From the NCBI RefSeq assembly GCF_016908975.1, contig NZ_JAFBEX010000006.1:232680-296679 (forward strand): DNA of 64,000 bases, given 5' to 3'. A model generated the notes under the pieces. The model did not search any database and was not told the origin of the DNA. It saw only the letters and a program-made list of their open reading frames with translations. Positions 1 through 8,121 of this stretch are shown one piece after another. Both the position numbers and the translations under genes were made by a program. The number at the start of each line of letters is the position of its first letter. Positions within the stretch are counted from its first letter, which is position 1. The DNA comes from Neobacillus cucumis (lineage in GTDB: Bacteria > Bacillota > Bacilli > Bacillales > Cytobacillaceae).

Positions 1-147
1 AAGACCGAGCGATTCGGTTAAATCCTTCGATCGTTCCTTGTTATGTGTCAATAAGTAAATGTCATCCTTAGTGAAGCCTTGCATCATCAACTGCTCAATT
101 TCCTTTTTCGCTTGAACACCATTTTCAACTACTTTAACTGTTTCCAT
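1..147 (-). CDS. General stress protein, YflT domain (N-terminal part only)
   Basis: The 49 N-terminal residues of a leftward gene are visible; the rest lies outside the window. They begin METVKVVENGVQAKKEIEQL and continue with a Gly-Phe-Thr-Lys-Asp-Asp-Ile-Tyr-Leu-Leu-Thr-His segment, which matches the start of the YflT/general stress protein 17M family. That family is small, cytoplasmic, strongly sigma-B induced and of unknown biochemical role. The ATG is preceded by AGGAGGAAT at a normal distance. A sigma-B-like promoter lies about 40 bp upstream, which agrees with the family's usual regulation. Family call is from memory of the domain's N-terminus. Confidence 0.75.
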   Translation of the reverse strand, partial: METVKVVENGVQAKKEIEQLMMQGFTKDDIYLLTHNKERSKDLTESLGL

Positions 148-183
148 TTTCAATTCCTCCTTTAATCAATTTCTGTCACGTAT

Positions 184-208
184 ATAACCGCTCTCGCGGA
201 AATCAAAC
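184..208 (-). promoter_or_regulatory. Sigma-B-type promoter for the yflT-like gene
   Basis: On the minus strand a GTTTGA -35 box (203-208) and a GGTTAT -10 box (184-189; consensus GGGTAT) are 13 bp apart, about 40 bp upstream of the yflT-like start. Confidence 0.55.
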
Positions 209-231
209 CTACTTTTCCTAAAAATAATCAA

Positions 232-257
232 GTTAAGAATCTTCCAATCGTGGGTAT
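232..257 (+). promoter_or_regulatory. Sigma-B-type promoter for the zinc-ribbon gene
   Basis: GTTAAG (232-237) and a perfect GGGTAT (252-257) are separated by 14 bp and lie about 55 bp upstream of the start at 314. Confidence 0.65.
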
Positions 258-313
258 ATAAAAACCACTTCATCTATTGTTCTATGAAAACTCATTTTCC
301 GGAGGTGTATATG

Positions 314-652
314 ATGAAAAATCTAATCTGTAAAAATTGTGGAAATGCAGAATTCAAGGTGCTAGCTGTCGGGGAAACGCTCTGTAAGTGTGGTCGCCGG
401 TTAACGATGCTAAGTGATTATCGCTGGGGAAACACCACAAAATGGACGGAGCTTCAAAAACGCCGTGCCGAAATTATTTCAAAAATTAGTTTGTTAAAAC
501 GAGAGATTGATAAATGCCTGGATGAACGGGATGAAGAAGGTTTTATGAAACGTACACTTGAATTAAAGCTTTGCGAGCACTTTTTAGGTCGGGAACTGCA
601 GGTTTCCGAGCACCAGCTCATGGAGGCTATAAAAGAAAATCTACGTCATTAG
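314..652 (+). CDS. Small zinc-ribbon protein, probable general stress gene
   Basis: The product is 112 residues. Its N-terminus has two cysteine pairs, C-K-N-C at about residues 6-9 and C-K-C at about 24-26, in the spacing of a zinc ribbon. A charged helical region of about 75 residues follows. The start at 314 is chosen because GGAGGTG (301-307) is six bases away; the ATG at 311 is too close and the one at 284 lies upstream of the ribosome binding site. A sigma-B-type promoter precedes it and the next gene has its own. I do not recognise a named family. A role in the general stress response is inferred only from the promoter and neighbours. Confidence 0.75.
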   Translation: MKNLICKNCGNAEFKVLAVGETLCKCGRRLTMLSDYRWGNTTKWTELQKRRAEIISKISLLKREIDKCLDERDEEGFMKRTLELKLCEHFLGRELQVSEHQLMEAIKENLRH

Positions 653-677
653 GTTTCATTTTTCACATTGCGGGTAC
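653..677 (+). promoter_or_regulatory. Sigma-B-type promoter for the ywzA-like gene
   Basis: GTTTCA (653-658) and GGGTAC (672-677) are 13 bp apart, starting right after the stop codon of the zinc-ribbon gene and about 45 bp before the next ATG. Confidence 0.7.
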
Positions 678-719
678 TTAATTACCATACTCATTGAAAA
701 AAAGAAAGGAGAGATTTTC

Positions 720-974
720 ATGGGATTTATTTGGTCATTAATTATTGGAGGAATTATCGGTTGGTTGGCTGGACTCATTCTTGGACGTGACATACCAGGA
801 GGAATCATCGGAAATATTATTGCTGGATTTATCGGGGCATGGCTTGGTTCCTTAATATTAGGAGGATGGGGGCCGGTGATCGGTGGATTCTATATCCTTC
901 CAGCGCTTATCGGTGCGATTATACTCGTATTTGTCTTGAGTCTTATTTTAAAAGGGATGAGAAAAACAGCATAA
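720..974 (+). CDS. ywzA: GlsB/YeaQ/YmgE-family small membrane protein
   Basis: This 84-residue, almost wholly hydrophobic protein has three predicted membrane segments, with the glycine-rich pattern typical of the family once called transglycosylase-associated proteins: W-x-L-I-I-G-G-I-I-G-W-L-A-G near the N-terminus, then G-N-I-I-A-G-F-I-G-A-W-L-G. B. subtilis YwzA is the counterpart in size and sigma-B control. A good ribosome binding site (AAAGGAGAG) precedes the ATG, and a sigma-B-type promoter lies 43 bp upstream. A rho-independent terminator follows directly, so it is a single-gene unit. The function of the family is not known; the old transglycosylase link is not supported by its size or sequence. 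Confidence 0.85.
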   Translation: MGFIWSLIIGGIIGWLAGLILGRDIPGGIIGNIIAGFIGAWLGSLILGGWGPVIGGFYILPALIGAIILVFVLSLILKGMRKTA

Positions 975-983
975 TGTTGAGAA

Positions 984-1011
984 GGCTGCCAAATCGGCAG
1001 TCTTTTCTTAT
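984..1011 (+). terminator. Rho-independent terminator after ywzA-like gene
   Basis: A CTGCC...GGCAG stem with a short loop is followed by TCTTTTCTTATTTTTT. Confidence 0.75.
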
Positions 1012-1020
1012 TTTTTGAAG

Positions 1021-1051
1021 AAAAAATGCCTCACCCTAATTGGGGAGGCAT
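1021..1051 (-). terminator. Terminator of the rsbK-rsbM transcript
   Basis: On the minus strand an ATGCCTCC...GAGGCAT stem is followed by six T residues, about 60 bp downstream of the rsbM stop. Confidence 0.75.
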
Positions 1052-1107
1052 CAAAAACTTAGTATCCGACCATTTTTCAGCGATTTTTCAACCGTTTTCA
1101 GCGATTT

Positions 1108-1971
1108 TTAAATCTTCCGGTAAATCCTTTCTTGCGTAATAAACTCCCCGTACTTCAAACTCTTCGGAACAAACAGCAGCGACTCTTTGCTGCCAAAGCC
1201 GACAAAACCTCCATCAGCCAGGCTGCTATAAATCAAGCGGTGGACTTGCTGCTGCAGCTCATTGTCAAAATAAATCATCACATTCCGGCATAAAATCACA
1301 TGAAATTCATTAAACGAGCCATCCGTTACCAAATTATGCTGCGCGAAAAATAAATTTTCCTCTAAGACAGGGAAAAAATAAGCATACTGGTGGTCGGTCG
1401 TATAATACTCCGAAAAAGCTTTTTTACCGCCTGCTTTCAAGTAGTTTTTCGTATACTGCTGCATTTTTTTCAAAGGAAAAGCTCCCTTTTGTGCCGCAAG
1501 CAACGCCTTTTCATTCATATCGGTGGCATAAATTTTCGTTTTTTTCGCCAAGCCCTCTTCCCTCATCAAAATCGCCATCGAATAAACCTCTTCGCCCGTG
1601 GCACAGCCGGCATGCCAGATGCGAATCTCGGGGAGATCTCGCAGCAATGGCACCACCTGATTGCGGAAAGCTGCAAAAAAACTAGGGTCGCGATACATTT
1701 CCGTCATCCGGATTGATAGGTCATTTAACAAACGTTCCAAATAACCCTGTTCGTGGAGGACTTTTTCCAAGAGGGCCGTTATCGTCGGGAGTCGCTCTGC
1801 CTTCATACGGTTTAGAATCCTTCTTCTTAACGAAGCCCGCACATACCCTCTAAAGTCATAGCCATACATCTGATAAAGGCCTTCTAGCAGCAAGTTCATT
1901 TCCACTTCCTGCAATTCGTTAGTAGGTTCCTCTGCTTCTGTTAAAAATTCAATCGGCATGTCGTTGTTCAA
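1108..1971 (-). CDS. rsbM: CheR-type methyltransferase acting on the stress sensor kinase (RsbM)
   Basis: This 287-residue protein is a CheR-family SAM-dependent glutamate methyltransferase. It has the N-terminal helical CheR region with Y-x-x-x-R-x-x-L-x-R-R near residues 42-52, the SAM loop H-A-G-C-A-T-G-E-E-V-Y-S at about 140-151, and I-L-C-R-N-V-M-I-Y-F-D at about 226-236. No chemotaxis genes are nearby. Its TTG start overlaps the stop of rsbK by four bases (TTGA), implying translational coupling. An in-frame ATG four codons on is an alternative start. In B. cereus the homologous pair RsbK/RsbM works so that methylation of RsbK by RsbM holds sigma-B signalling down. The same role is inferred here from synteny. 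Confidence 0.85.
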   Translation of the reverse strand: MNNDMPIEFLTEAEEPTNELQEVEMNLLLEGLYQMYGYDFRGYVRASLRRRILNRMKAERLPTITALLEKVLHEQGYLERLLNDLSIRMTEMYRDPSFFAAFRNQVVPLLRDLPEIRIWHAGCATGEEVYSMAILMREEGLAKKTKIYATDMNEKALLAAQKGAFPLKKMQQYTKNYLKAGGKKAFSEYYTTDHQYAYFFPVLEENLFFAQHNLVTDGSFNEFHVILCRNVMIYFDNELQQQVHRLIYSSLADGGFVGFGSKESLLFVPKSLKYGEFITQERIYRKI

Positions 1972-4730
1972 TCCTGGTTCACCTGCTCTGTCAGCCAGAC
2001 CCGCATCAACGAGAAAAGTTGATCAATGTTCAATGGCTTCATAATATAATCAGAAGCACCGGCTTCCATACACTTGTCTCGTTCACCCTTCATCGCCTTG
2101 GCCGTCAACGCGATAATCGGCAGACGGTGCATACCAAGGTCTTCACGAATCACTTTCATCGCTTCATAGCCGCCCATGACTGGCATCATAATATCCATAA
2201 ACACGAGGTCAAACTCGCTGCCGGCTTGCAACATTTCTAAGGCCTGCTTCCCGTTATGCGCCACTTGAACGTTTACACCCTTCCGCTCTAAGGCCGTGAC
2301 AAGTGCAAAAACGTTTCGGCCATCATCTTCTACTAAAAGAATTCTTTTTCCTTTAAACAGTTGCTCATCAGAAGCTTCAGCGCGGTCATCATGCGACTCC
2401 TCGCTCATCCATGTTTGTGCTTCGGTTCCTTCACTCGCCGCAGCGACTTCCTCCAATGCCAGCTGAACCTCATCCAGCACATGATCGTCCGCTTCCAACC
2501 GACTCGGTATATATAACGTAAATGTACTTCCTTTTTGCGGCTCGCTTTCGACTTCAAGTGCACCGCCAAGCAAACGGGTAAATTCGCGGCAAATCGATAA
2601 GCCAAGCCCCGTGCCGCCATATTGGCGGTTGGTCGTGCCGTCCACCTGCTGGAAGGCATCAAAAATAATCTGCTGTTTATCTTGTGGAATGCCGATTCCT
2701 GTATCGGTTACAGAGATCGCTAGGACCGGTTCTCTCGTTTGTTTATCGAGTAACAGCTTTACTTTTTCAAAAGGAGCTAGTTTAATTTGTAACGTAACGC
2801 TGCCCTGCTCTGTAAATTTAAACGCATTGGATAATAGATTCTTGATGATCTGCTGCAATCGTTGTCCATCCGTCGAGATGACAGGCGGTACATTGGGCTC
2901 CGTCATGATTTCAAACTGTAAATTCCTTTTCGCTGCCACTGGGTTAAACATATTCCTTATGGTTTGTGGAAGCTCCGTCACATTGACTTCATCTGTTAAA
3001 ATTTCAATTTTTCCAGCCTCGATTTTCGATAAATCCAGGATATCATCGATTAGGCGGAGCAAATCGGCACCCGATGTGTTGACGACTCGCGCGTATTCGG
3101 CCACTTCCTCCTGGTCCATATCGGCGTTACTCTCCATCAACATCTGCGACAGGATGAGAATGCTGTTTAATGGTGTGCGGAGCTCATGTGACATATTGGC
3201 AAGGAAATCGGTTTTATATTGGGAACTCATCCTCAATTTCAACGAATAATCCTCAAGCTCGTCCTTCGCCTTCTTGAGTTCGATTGCCCGGTTTTCGGCA
3301 TATTCCTTTTGTTCTTCCAGGTATTCATTGGACAGCCGCAATTGTTCTTGCTGCATTTGTAATTCTTCGGATTGAGCCTGGAGCTCTTCTGATTGCGCTT
3401 GTAACTCTTCGGTCATGACTTGCGATTCCGCAAGAAGCCTTTCTACTTCCATTCGTCCCGATACACTTGAGATGGACGAGCCGAATTTATCCTGAAGCAA
3501 ATCCAACAATGTCAGATGCTGGGAATCGAATGGCTGAAGGGCGGCAAGTTCGACGACTGCTTCGACTTGATCTTCAAAAAGAATCGGGGCAATTAATAGA
3601 TTACTTGGGTTCGAGGTGCCTAACCCTGTTGTAATTTTAAAATGATCTTCTGGTATTTGATCGATGAGAAAAATTCGTTTATCAAGGGCTGCTTGTCCGA
3701 CGATTCCTTCGCCTAATTTGAAGCGGCTCTTCACGAGGTCGTCATCCGTAATCGCATAGCCGGCCACTTTGACAAAGTCTATTTCGCCCCCTTGATTGCG
3801 GCGAAGATAGACCACCCCGTATGCTGCTCCGAGCAAGGGAGTCATTTTGTTAATAAATAGCCGGGTCAGTTCGTTTATGTCGGTAATTCCTTGATATAAA
3901 GTGGAAATGTCGGTCAGGCTCTTTTGCACCCAGTTGTGCTTGTCAAGAGCACTAAGCAACTCATTCATCGCATCAGCTAGTTCCCGGGTCTCGTCCCTTG
4001 TTTTCACCTCGATCCGCGCTGTCAGGTCGACATTGGAATTTGTATCGGTTATTCCTTTAATGGTTGTTACTACCTGTTTAATGGTTTTCACAATCGAGTT
4101 CGATAAGACCACGGCGATGGCAATCGTAAAGGCTGTCACTAAAATTATGATCCCGTATAAAATTAACTTGAGATTGTTCGTATGCTCATTGAGCTGATTG
4201 GTTCGTTTCGCTGTCAATTCCTTTTCTGTAGCAAGAAAGGAATCAAACTGGGTACGGAGCTGGTCAGTGATATTCTTGCCCTTGTTTTCCTTGAAATGCT
4301 TCGTTAATGCCGTCGTTTCATGGTTTCTTTTCGCATTGATCACATATTCGCCGGAATCTGTGATCCAGTTTTCTATCAATGGTTTCATCTCTTCCAAATT
4401 CCGCTGCTGGGCTCCGTTATCGGCTAGCAGGGAATGGAGGTTATTGTAATTATCGAGCCAGCTCCGGCTTCCTTCATTATAGGGTTCGAGGTACTGTTCA
4501 TCTCCTGTTATGGCATAGCCCCTCATTCCGGTTTCCATGTCGAGGACATTTTTTTGGATTTGATTCGCAAGGTCGTGTATTTCGATATCGTGTTCTGTCA
4601 GATAGTCTACTTCATCTTGCAAATCTGTCATTCTATTAATGACGGTTAATAGTGACAGAACCAAGCAAATTAAGATCGATAGGTATCCGATGATAATTTT
4701 TGCATGAATATTGAAGTTAAAGCCTTTTAT
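1968..4730 (-). CDS. rsbK: Hybrid sensor histidine kinase of the sigma-B pathway (RsbK), probable non-canonical ATA start
   Basis: The product is about 920 residues. It has an N-terminal membrane helix (about 12-31), a CHASE3-type extracytoplasmic helical domain, a second helix (about 188-212), HAMP, GAF (about 285-420), and a coiled coil with repeated EELQAQS. HisKA follows with the F-L-A-N-M-S-H-E-L-R-T-P-L phospho-histidine motif, then HATPase_c with D-T-G-I-G-I-P and G-G-T-G-L-G-L, and a C-terminal receiver domain with M-D-I-M-M-P. The first ATG/GTG/TTG in frame (TTG at 4664) falls inside the first membrane helix. The open frame continues 22 codons upstream to an ATA whose following residues read KGFNFNIHAKIII, with GAGGGGG eight bases before it. 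I therefore place the start at 4730. It likely passes phosphate to RsbY, as in B. cereus. Confidence 0.8.
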   Translation of the reverse strand: MKGFNFNIHAKIIIGYLSILICLVLSLLTVINRMTDLQDEVDYLTEHDIEIHDLANQIQKNVLDMETGMRGYAITGDEQYLEPYNEGSRSWLDNYNNLHSLLADNGAQQRNLEEMKPLIENWITDSGEYVINAKRNHETTALTKHFKENKGKNITDQLRTQFDSFLATEKELTAKRTNQLNEHTNNLKLILYGIIILVTAFTIAIAVVLSNSIVKTIKQVVTTIKGITDTNSNVDLTARIEVKTRDETRELADAMNELLSALDKHNWVQKSLTDISTLYQGITDINELTRLFINKMTPLLGAAYGVVYLRRNQGGEIDFVKVAGYAITDDDLVKSRFKLGEGIVGQAALDKRIFLIDQIPEDHFKITTGLGTSNPSNLLIAPILFEDQVEAVVELAALQPFDSQHLTLLDLLQDKFGSSISSVSGRMEVERLLAESQVMTEELQAQSEELQAQSEELQMQQEQLRLSNEYLEEQKEYAENRAIELKKAKDELEDYSLKLRMSSQYKTDFLANMSHELRTPLNSILILSQMLMESNADMDQEEVAEYARVVNTSGADLLRLIDDILDLSKIEAGKIEILTDEVNVTELPQTIRNMFNPVAAKRNLQFEIMTEPNVPPVISTDGQRLQQIIKNLLSNAFKFTEQGSVTLQIKLAPFEKVKLLLDKQTREPVLAISVTDTGIGIPQDKQQIIFDAFQQVDGTTNRQYGGTGLGLSICREFTRLLGGALEVESEPQKGSTFTLYIPSRLEADDHVLDEVQLALEEVAAASEGTEAQTWMSEESHDDRAEASDEQLFKGKRILLVEDDGRNVFALVTALERKGVNVQVAHNGKQALEMLQAGSEFDLVFMDIMMPVMGGYEAMKVIREDLGMHRLPIIALTAKAMKGERDKCMEAGASDYIMKPLNIDQLFSLMRVWLTEQVNQD

Positions 4731-4890
4731 GGTTACCGCCCCCTCTATGGAAATATCCTTATTTTAACATGTAAACAGCCGATTTTAGCTTGATTATATA
4801 AGATTGGTACTATGGTAATAGTTATTCATCAGTCTATTTATCTACCCTCTTTTTAGTAGTTTGAAACTTTTTTTAAAAAAAATTTTGGTG

Positions 4891-4916
4891 GTTTCAAATG
4901 GTTTATCGGTGGGTAT
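4891..4916 (+). promoter_or_regulatory. Sigma-B-type promoter of dps
   Basis: A near-ideal match: GTTTCA (4891-4896), 14 bp, GGGTAT (4911-4916). It overlaps the extra codons of the longest possible dps frame, which rules out that upstream start. Confidence 0.85.
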
Positions 4917-4951
4917 TGAATAGGTATCACAATCATGCTGGAGGGATGAAA

Positions 4952-5401
4952 ATGCCAAAAACAAAGGTATCATCAACGGAGATTCTCAATAAGCAAACAG
5001 CTAACTTTTCTGTTATGTATATGAAGCTTCATCATTTTCATTGGTATGTAAAAGGGGAAAACTTTTTCACGCTGCATATGAAGTTTGAGGAATTGTACAC
5101 GGAGGCCGCGCTGCATCTGGATACGATCGCTGAAAGGATGCTGTCGCTTGGCGAGAGGCCGGTGTCTACTCTTAAAGAGCAGTTGGAGCTTGCTTCCATT
5201 CAGGAAGCCAGCGGGGATGAGAATGCAACGGAGATGGTCCAGGCATTGGTGGATGATTTTGACAAGGTTTGCGGTGAATTGACCGAGGGAATTACTGTGG
5301 CCGAGGAGAATGAGGATCAGCCGACTGCCGATATGTTTATTGCGATTCGGACTTCGCTTGAGAAGCATTGCTGGATGTTTAAGGCGTATTTAGCAGAGTA
5401 G
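4952..5401 (+). CDS. dps: Dps-family DNA-binding ferritin
   Basis: The 149-residue product is a Dps/ferritin-like four-helix protein. The signature H-F-H-W-Y-V-K-G-E-N-F-F-T-L-H is followed by F-E-E-L-Y and D-T-I-A-E-R, which supplies the His, Asp and Glu ligands of the inter-subunit ferroxidase site. The family assembles dodecamers that oxidise and store iron with hydrogen peroxide and can coat DNA. The start at 4952 (MPKTKVSS) is six bases after GGAGGG; ATG 4946 overlaps that site and the ATG at 4898 lies inside the promoter. The gene stands between rsbK and rsbY on the opposite strand. A Dps/bacterioferritin-like gene occupies the same place in the B. cereus sigB cluster. Confidence 0.92.
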   Translation: MPKTKVSSTEILNKQTANFSVMYMKLHHFHWYVKGENFFTLHMKFEELYTEAALHLDTIAERMLSLGERPVSTLKEQLELASIQEASGDENATEMVQALVDDFDKVCGELTEGITVAEENEDQPTADMFIAIRTSLEKHCWMFKAYLAE

Positions 5402-5407
5402 GTTAAG

Positions 5408-5438
5408 AGGGTGCTAGATTGAAGGCTGGCACCCTTTC
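5408..5438 (+). terminator. Terminator of dps
   Basis: A seven-base AGGGTGC...GCACCCT stem with a 14-base loop lies just after the stop codon, followed by a short T-rich tail. Confidence 0.7.
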
Positions 5439-5479
5439 ATCATGACTAACCCTGATGGTGTCAAGTTGTGTTGGTTATG

Positions 5480-5875
5480 ATTATGCCCCTTTTATATCTA
5501 CCGTTTTTGCGATTTTCTTGTTCGCTTGGGCGTTATGAACACCATATAACTACCATTCTTGCTTTTTCTTCGCTCACTCGGGCGTTATGAACCCTTTATA
5601 ACTACCATTCTCGCTTTTTCTCCGCTCTCTCGGGCGTTATGAACCCTTTATAACTACCATTCTCGCTTTTTTTCCGTTCTCTTGGGCGTTATGAACACCT
5701 TATAACTACCATTCTTGCTTTTTCTTCGCTCTCTCGGGCGTTATGAACCCTTTATAACTACCATTCTCGCTTTTTCTCCGCTCACTCGGGCGTTATGAAC
5801 ACCTTATAACTACCATTCTTGCTTTTTCTCCGCTCTCTCGGGCGTTATAAACATCTTATAATGACCATTTTTCCA
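5480..5875. repeat. Tandem array with 52-bp period (about 7.5 units)
   Basis: The GGGCGTTAT mark recurs at 5528, 5580, 5632, 5684, 5736, 5788 and 5840, exactly 52 bp apart each time. Each unit reads roughly GGGCGTTATGAAC, CCTTTATAACTACC, then ATTCTCGC plus a T-rich stretch and CGCTCTCTC. Units differ by only a few substitutions and no indels. A half unit precedes the first mark. No open reading frame with a ribosome binding site uses the array. Confidence 0.95.
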
Positions 5876-6111
5876 ATTTATAAGCTTAAAAGGACAATAT
5901 AAATTTTTTTATTGCCCCATCAAATGCCTATTTTTCTTTTTTGAGCAAAATCGTCTTTTATTTTGCCCGTTCAAACTCTTTTCCCTCGCGCTCGGGCACA
6001 ATCCGCAACCTATTGTGCCTGTCCGACCTACTTTTCCACAGCGCCTGGGCACAATTACAACTTAACCTGCCCGCATAACCATTTTTCCTCGTTCACAGAC
6101 ATAATCAACCT
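5876..6111. other. Gap between the tandem array and rsbY with degenerate repeats
   Basis: No gene is seen. A GCGC-T-GGGCACAAT motif occurs with its GGG at 5994 and 6047 (53 bp apart), and similar TGCCTGTCCGACC / TGCCCGTTCAAAC blocks lie between. This looks like decayed copies of a repeat with nearly the same period as the adjoining array. Confidence 0.5.
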
Positions 6112-7284
6112 CTAATCATGACCACCATCCGTCCTCACCATCACCAAACACATATCATCCTTCGAACCAGCCAGCATCTTCGAATTTGGCTGCAGCATTT
6201 CAAATAATTCCTTAGGATCCTCATTCTCTTGCAACCCACTAATCAGTTTCGCAACAGGATCCCCGTACTCCTCTTCAAGCCACTCCGACAATCCGTCCGT
6301 AAAAAGCAGAATACGGGCGCTATCCTGAAAAGGAATAACCCCCTTGGTCGCATCAATCTCTTCAAAAAAGCCCAGTGGAACACAGCTATTCTTCATCAGC
6401 TTCACTTCCCCATCCACAATCGCAATCCCTGACGGATGGCCGGCATTCACATATTCAATCGTCTGCTCCACCGTATCCAGCACAAAATAAATCGCTGTAA
6501 AATAATAGCTTTCCAAACTATCAGGCATCTGCAGCTGATTCATCCGCCGGTTAAGCTCTTTCATCACGACCTCGGGGTCACACATACCCGTAATGGTATC
6601 CTTTAATGCAGAATATATGTACATACAAACCAAGGAAGAAGAAATCCCGTGCCCCATCATATCAAGCAAAATCACCCCATAGCGACACGGGCTAATTTGA
6701 TACCAGGCATACAAATCACCAGCGAGCTCAAAGGACGGCTTGTAGACAGCTGAAATCGTCACATCTTCTTTTTTAATCGGATCACTCAGCATGCTAAGCT
6801 GCACCTGTTTAGCCAAATCCAGCTCATGCTGAATCCTCTTATCCCGTTCTTTACGGAGATCCTTTTCATGCTTTAACCGGAGGACAGAGCGGATTCGCGC
6901 CAGCAGCTCCACTTTATTAATCGGTTTCATTACATAATCTAAGGCACCTGCATCCATCGCTTCAGCCATCTTATACGAATCGCCCATAGCAGTCACGATA
7001 ATAATCGGCAAATCCACGTAGCGCTCATGGGCAAGAACCGTCCGGCAAGCTTCTAAGCCATCAATCTCCGGCATCATCAAATCCATCAAAATTAAATCGA
7101 CCGGAACCTCTGCCGAAACTGAAACCTTAACCGCCTCCCCCGGATTAGATCCATCCAGCTGTAAATACTGATATAACTCCCTAGCAGAAGACAACGAAAC
7201 TAAACAATCATATCCCGCCTTCTGCAAAATCTTCTCAATTATCATCAGATTCGTCTTATTATCATCCACAATAACAATATTCAT
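6112..7284 (-). CDS. rsbY: Response regulator-PP2C phosphatase activating sigma-B (RsbY)
   Basis: The 390-residue product has an N-terminal receiver domain (V-D-D-N-K near residues 6-10, phospho-acceptor Asp in L-I-L-M-D-L-M-M-P, Lys in Y-V-M-K-P-I) joined by a helix to a SpoIIE-type PP2C phosphatase. The phosphatase metal-site motifs are G-D-L-Y and D-M-M-G-H-G, then L-L-F-T-D-G-L and a late D-D-M-C. The family role is to dephosphorylate RsbV-P so that RsbV can displace RsbW from sigma-B. The receiver makes it answer to a kinase, presumably RsbK. The start at 7284 follows GAGGAG by six bases. It takes the place that rsbX holds in B. subtilis; RsbX and the stressosome genes rsbR/S/T/U are absent here. 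Confidence 0.88.
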   Translation of the reverse strand: MNIVIVDDNKTNLMIIEKILQKAGYDCLVSLSSARELYQYLQLDGSNPGEAVKVSVSAEVPVDLILMDLMMPEIDGLEACRTVLAHERYVDLPIIIVTAMGDSYKMAEAMDAGALDYVMKPINKVELLARIRSVLRLKHEKDLRKERDKRIQHELDLAKQVQLSMLSDPIKKEDVTISAVYKPSFELAGDLYAWYQISPCRYGVILLDMMGHGISSSLVCMYIYSALKDTITGMCDPEVVMKELNRRMNQLQMPDSLESYYFTAIYFVLDTVEQTIEYVNAGHPSGIAIVDGEVKLMKNSCVPLGFFEEIDATKGVIPFQDSARILLFTDGLSEWLEEEYGDPVAKLISGLQENEDPKELFEMLQPNSKMLAGSKDDMCLVMVRTDGGHD

Positions 7285-7301
7285 CATGATCTCCTCGTTA
7301 T

Positions 7302-7316
7302 TGGTGACAGGCACCA
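7302..7316. repeat. Short palindrome TGGTGACAGGCACCA
   Basis: One of several near-identical 13-15-bp palindromes in the window (others near 27570, 28916, 58056, 58118 and inside ywlC at 61101). It lies between sigB and rsbY. Confidence 0.7.
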
Positions 7317-7326
7317 TTTGTTGTAT

Positions 7327-8121
7327 TTAGACAGTGTTTACTCCGTGGTGGGAGTCGATGTTGAGTTCTTTGCGGAGTTTTGCGATTGCCTTTTTCTGGA
7401 GACGGGAGACGTGCATTTGTGAGATTCCTAGTTTCTCACCTGTTTCTTTTTGACTCTTATTCTCGACAAACGTGCATTGGATAATCTCTTTTTCTCGTTC
7501 TGATAATACATGGAGGGCACTCTCAAGCAACAGTTTTCGGTCTACTTTTTCAAAGCCTTCATCTGGGGACCCGATGATGTCTAAAGCCGTAACTGCATTT
7601 CCTTCCGAGCCGGTTTCGATTGGCATATCGACGGAGGCGGTTTGATAGCTCTTTCCCATCTCCATGGCTTCCAAAACATCCTCTTCTGAGATTTCTAGAT
7701 ACTCTGCGATTTCATGGATTTTGGGAGAGCGCTGGTATTGATTGGTCAACTCGTCCACGACGGTTTTAATCTTTGGCCAGATTTCTTTAATTTTTCTCGG
7801 AACATGGACACTCCACGTTTTATCGCGTAAAAACCGCTTGATCTCCCCGATTACCGTCGGAATGAGAAACGTTTCAAACGATCTCCCCGCACCTTGATCA
7901 TATCTTTTCAGCGCGGCCAATAACCCGAGCATTCCTACTTGCATGATATCTTCGTGAAAATCTCTTCCCTTTGAATATTTCCTGGCAAGGCTTCCGACCA
8001 GTGCCGTATAATGTTCCACTAAAACGTTTTGGGCTAAGGAGTTTTCATTTTGTTGAAATTCTCGTATCAGGGCATCGATTTCTTGCTTAGTTCGCCTCAT
8101 GGGTTGTGGCAGTTGTCCCAT
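7327..8121 (-). CDS. sigB: RNA polymerase sigma factor SigB (general stress)
   Basis: The 264-residue sigma-70 family factor has region 2 (Y-S-K-G-R-D-F-H-E-D-I-M-Q-V-G-M-L-G-L) for core and -10 contact. Region 3 follows, then region 4 near the C-terminus with the helix-turn-helix Q-K-E-T-G-E-K-L-G-I-S-Q-M-H-V-S-R-L. The start at 8121 is preferred because GGGGAG lies upstream, giving a 35-base overlap with rsbW that resembles the rsbW-sigB overlap in B. subtilis. The MRRTKQEI start at 8100 is an alternative but lacks a good ribosome binding site. The operon's own promoter is sigma-B-like, so SigB is probably autoregulated. It is expected to read the GTTT-GGGTAT promoters listed across this window. 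Confidence 0.95.
   Translation of the reverse strand: MGQLPQPMRRTKQEIDALIREFQQNENSLAQNVLVEHYTALVGSLARKYSKGRDFHEDIMQVGMLGLLAALKRYDQGAGRSFETFLIPTVIGEIKRFLRDKTWSVHVPRKIKEIWPKIKTVVDELTNQYQRSPKIHEIAEYLEISEEDVLEAMEMGKSYQTASVDMPIETGSEGNAVTALDIIGSPDEGFEKVDRKLLLESALHVLSEREKEIIQCTFVENKSQKETGEKLGISQMHVSRLQKKAIAKLRKELNIDSHHGVNTV

Noticed and set aside
4898..4951. Longer N-terminus for Dps from ATG 4898
   Set aside because: It would start inside the sigma-B promoter, upstream of the likely transcription start.
5480..5875. CRISPR array
   Set aside because: The whole 52-bp unit is repeated; there are no unique spacers between short direct repeats and no cas genes nearby.
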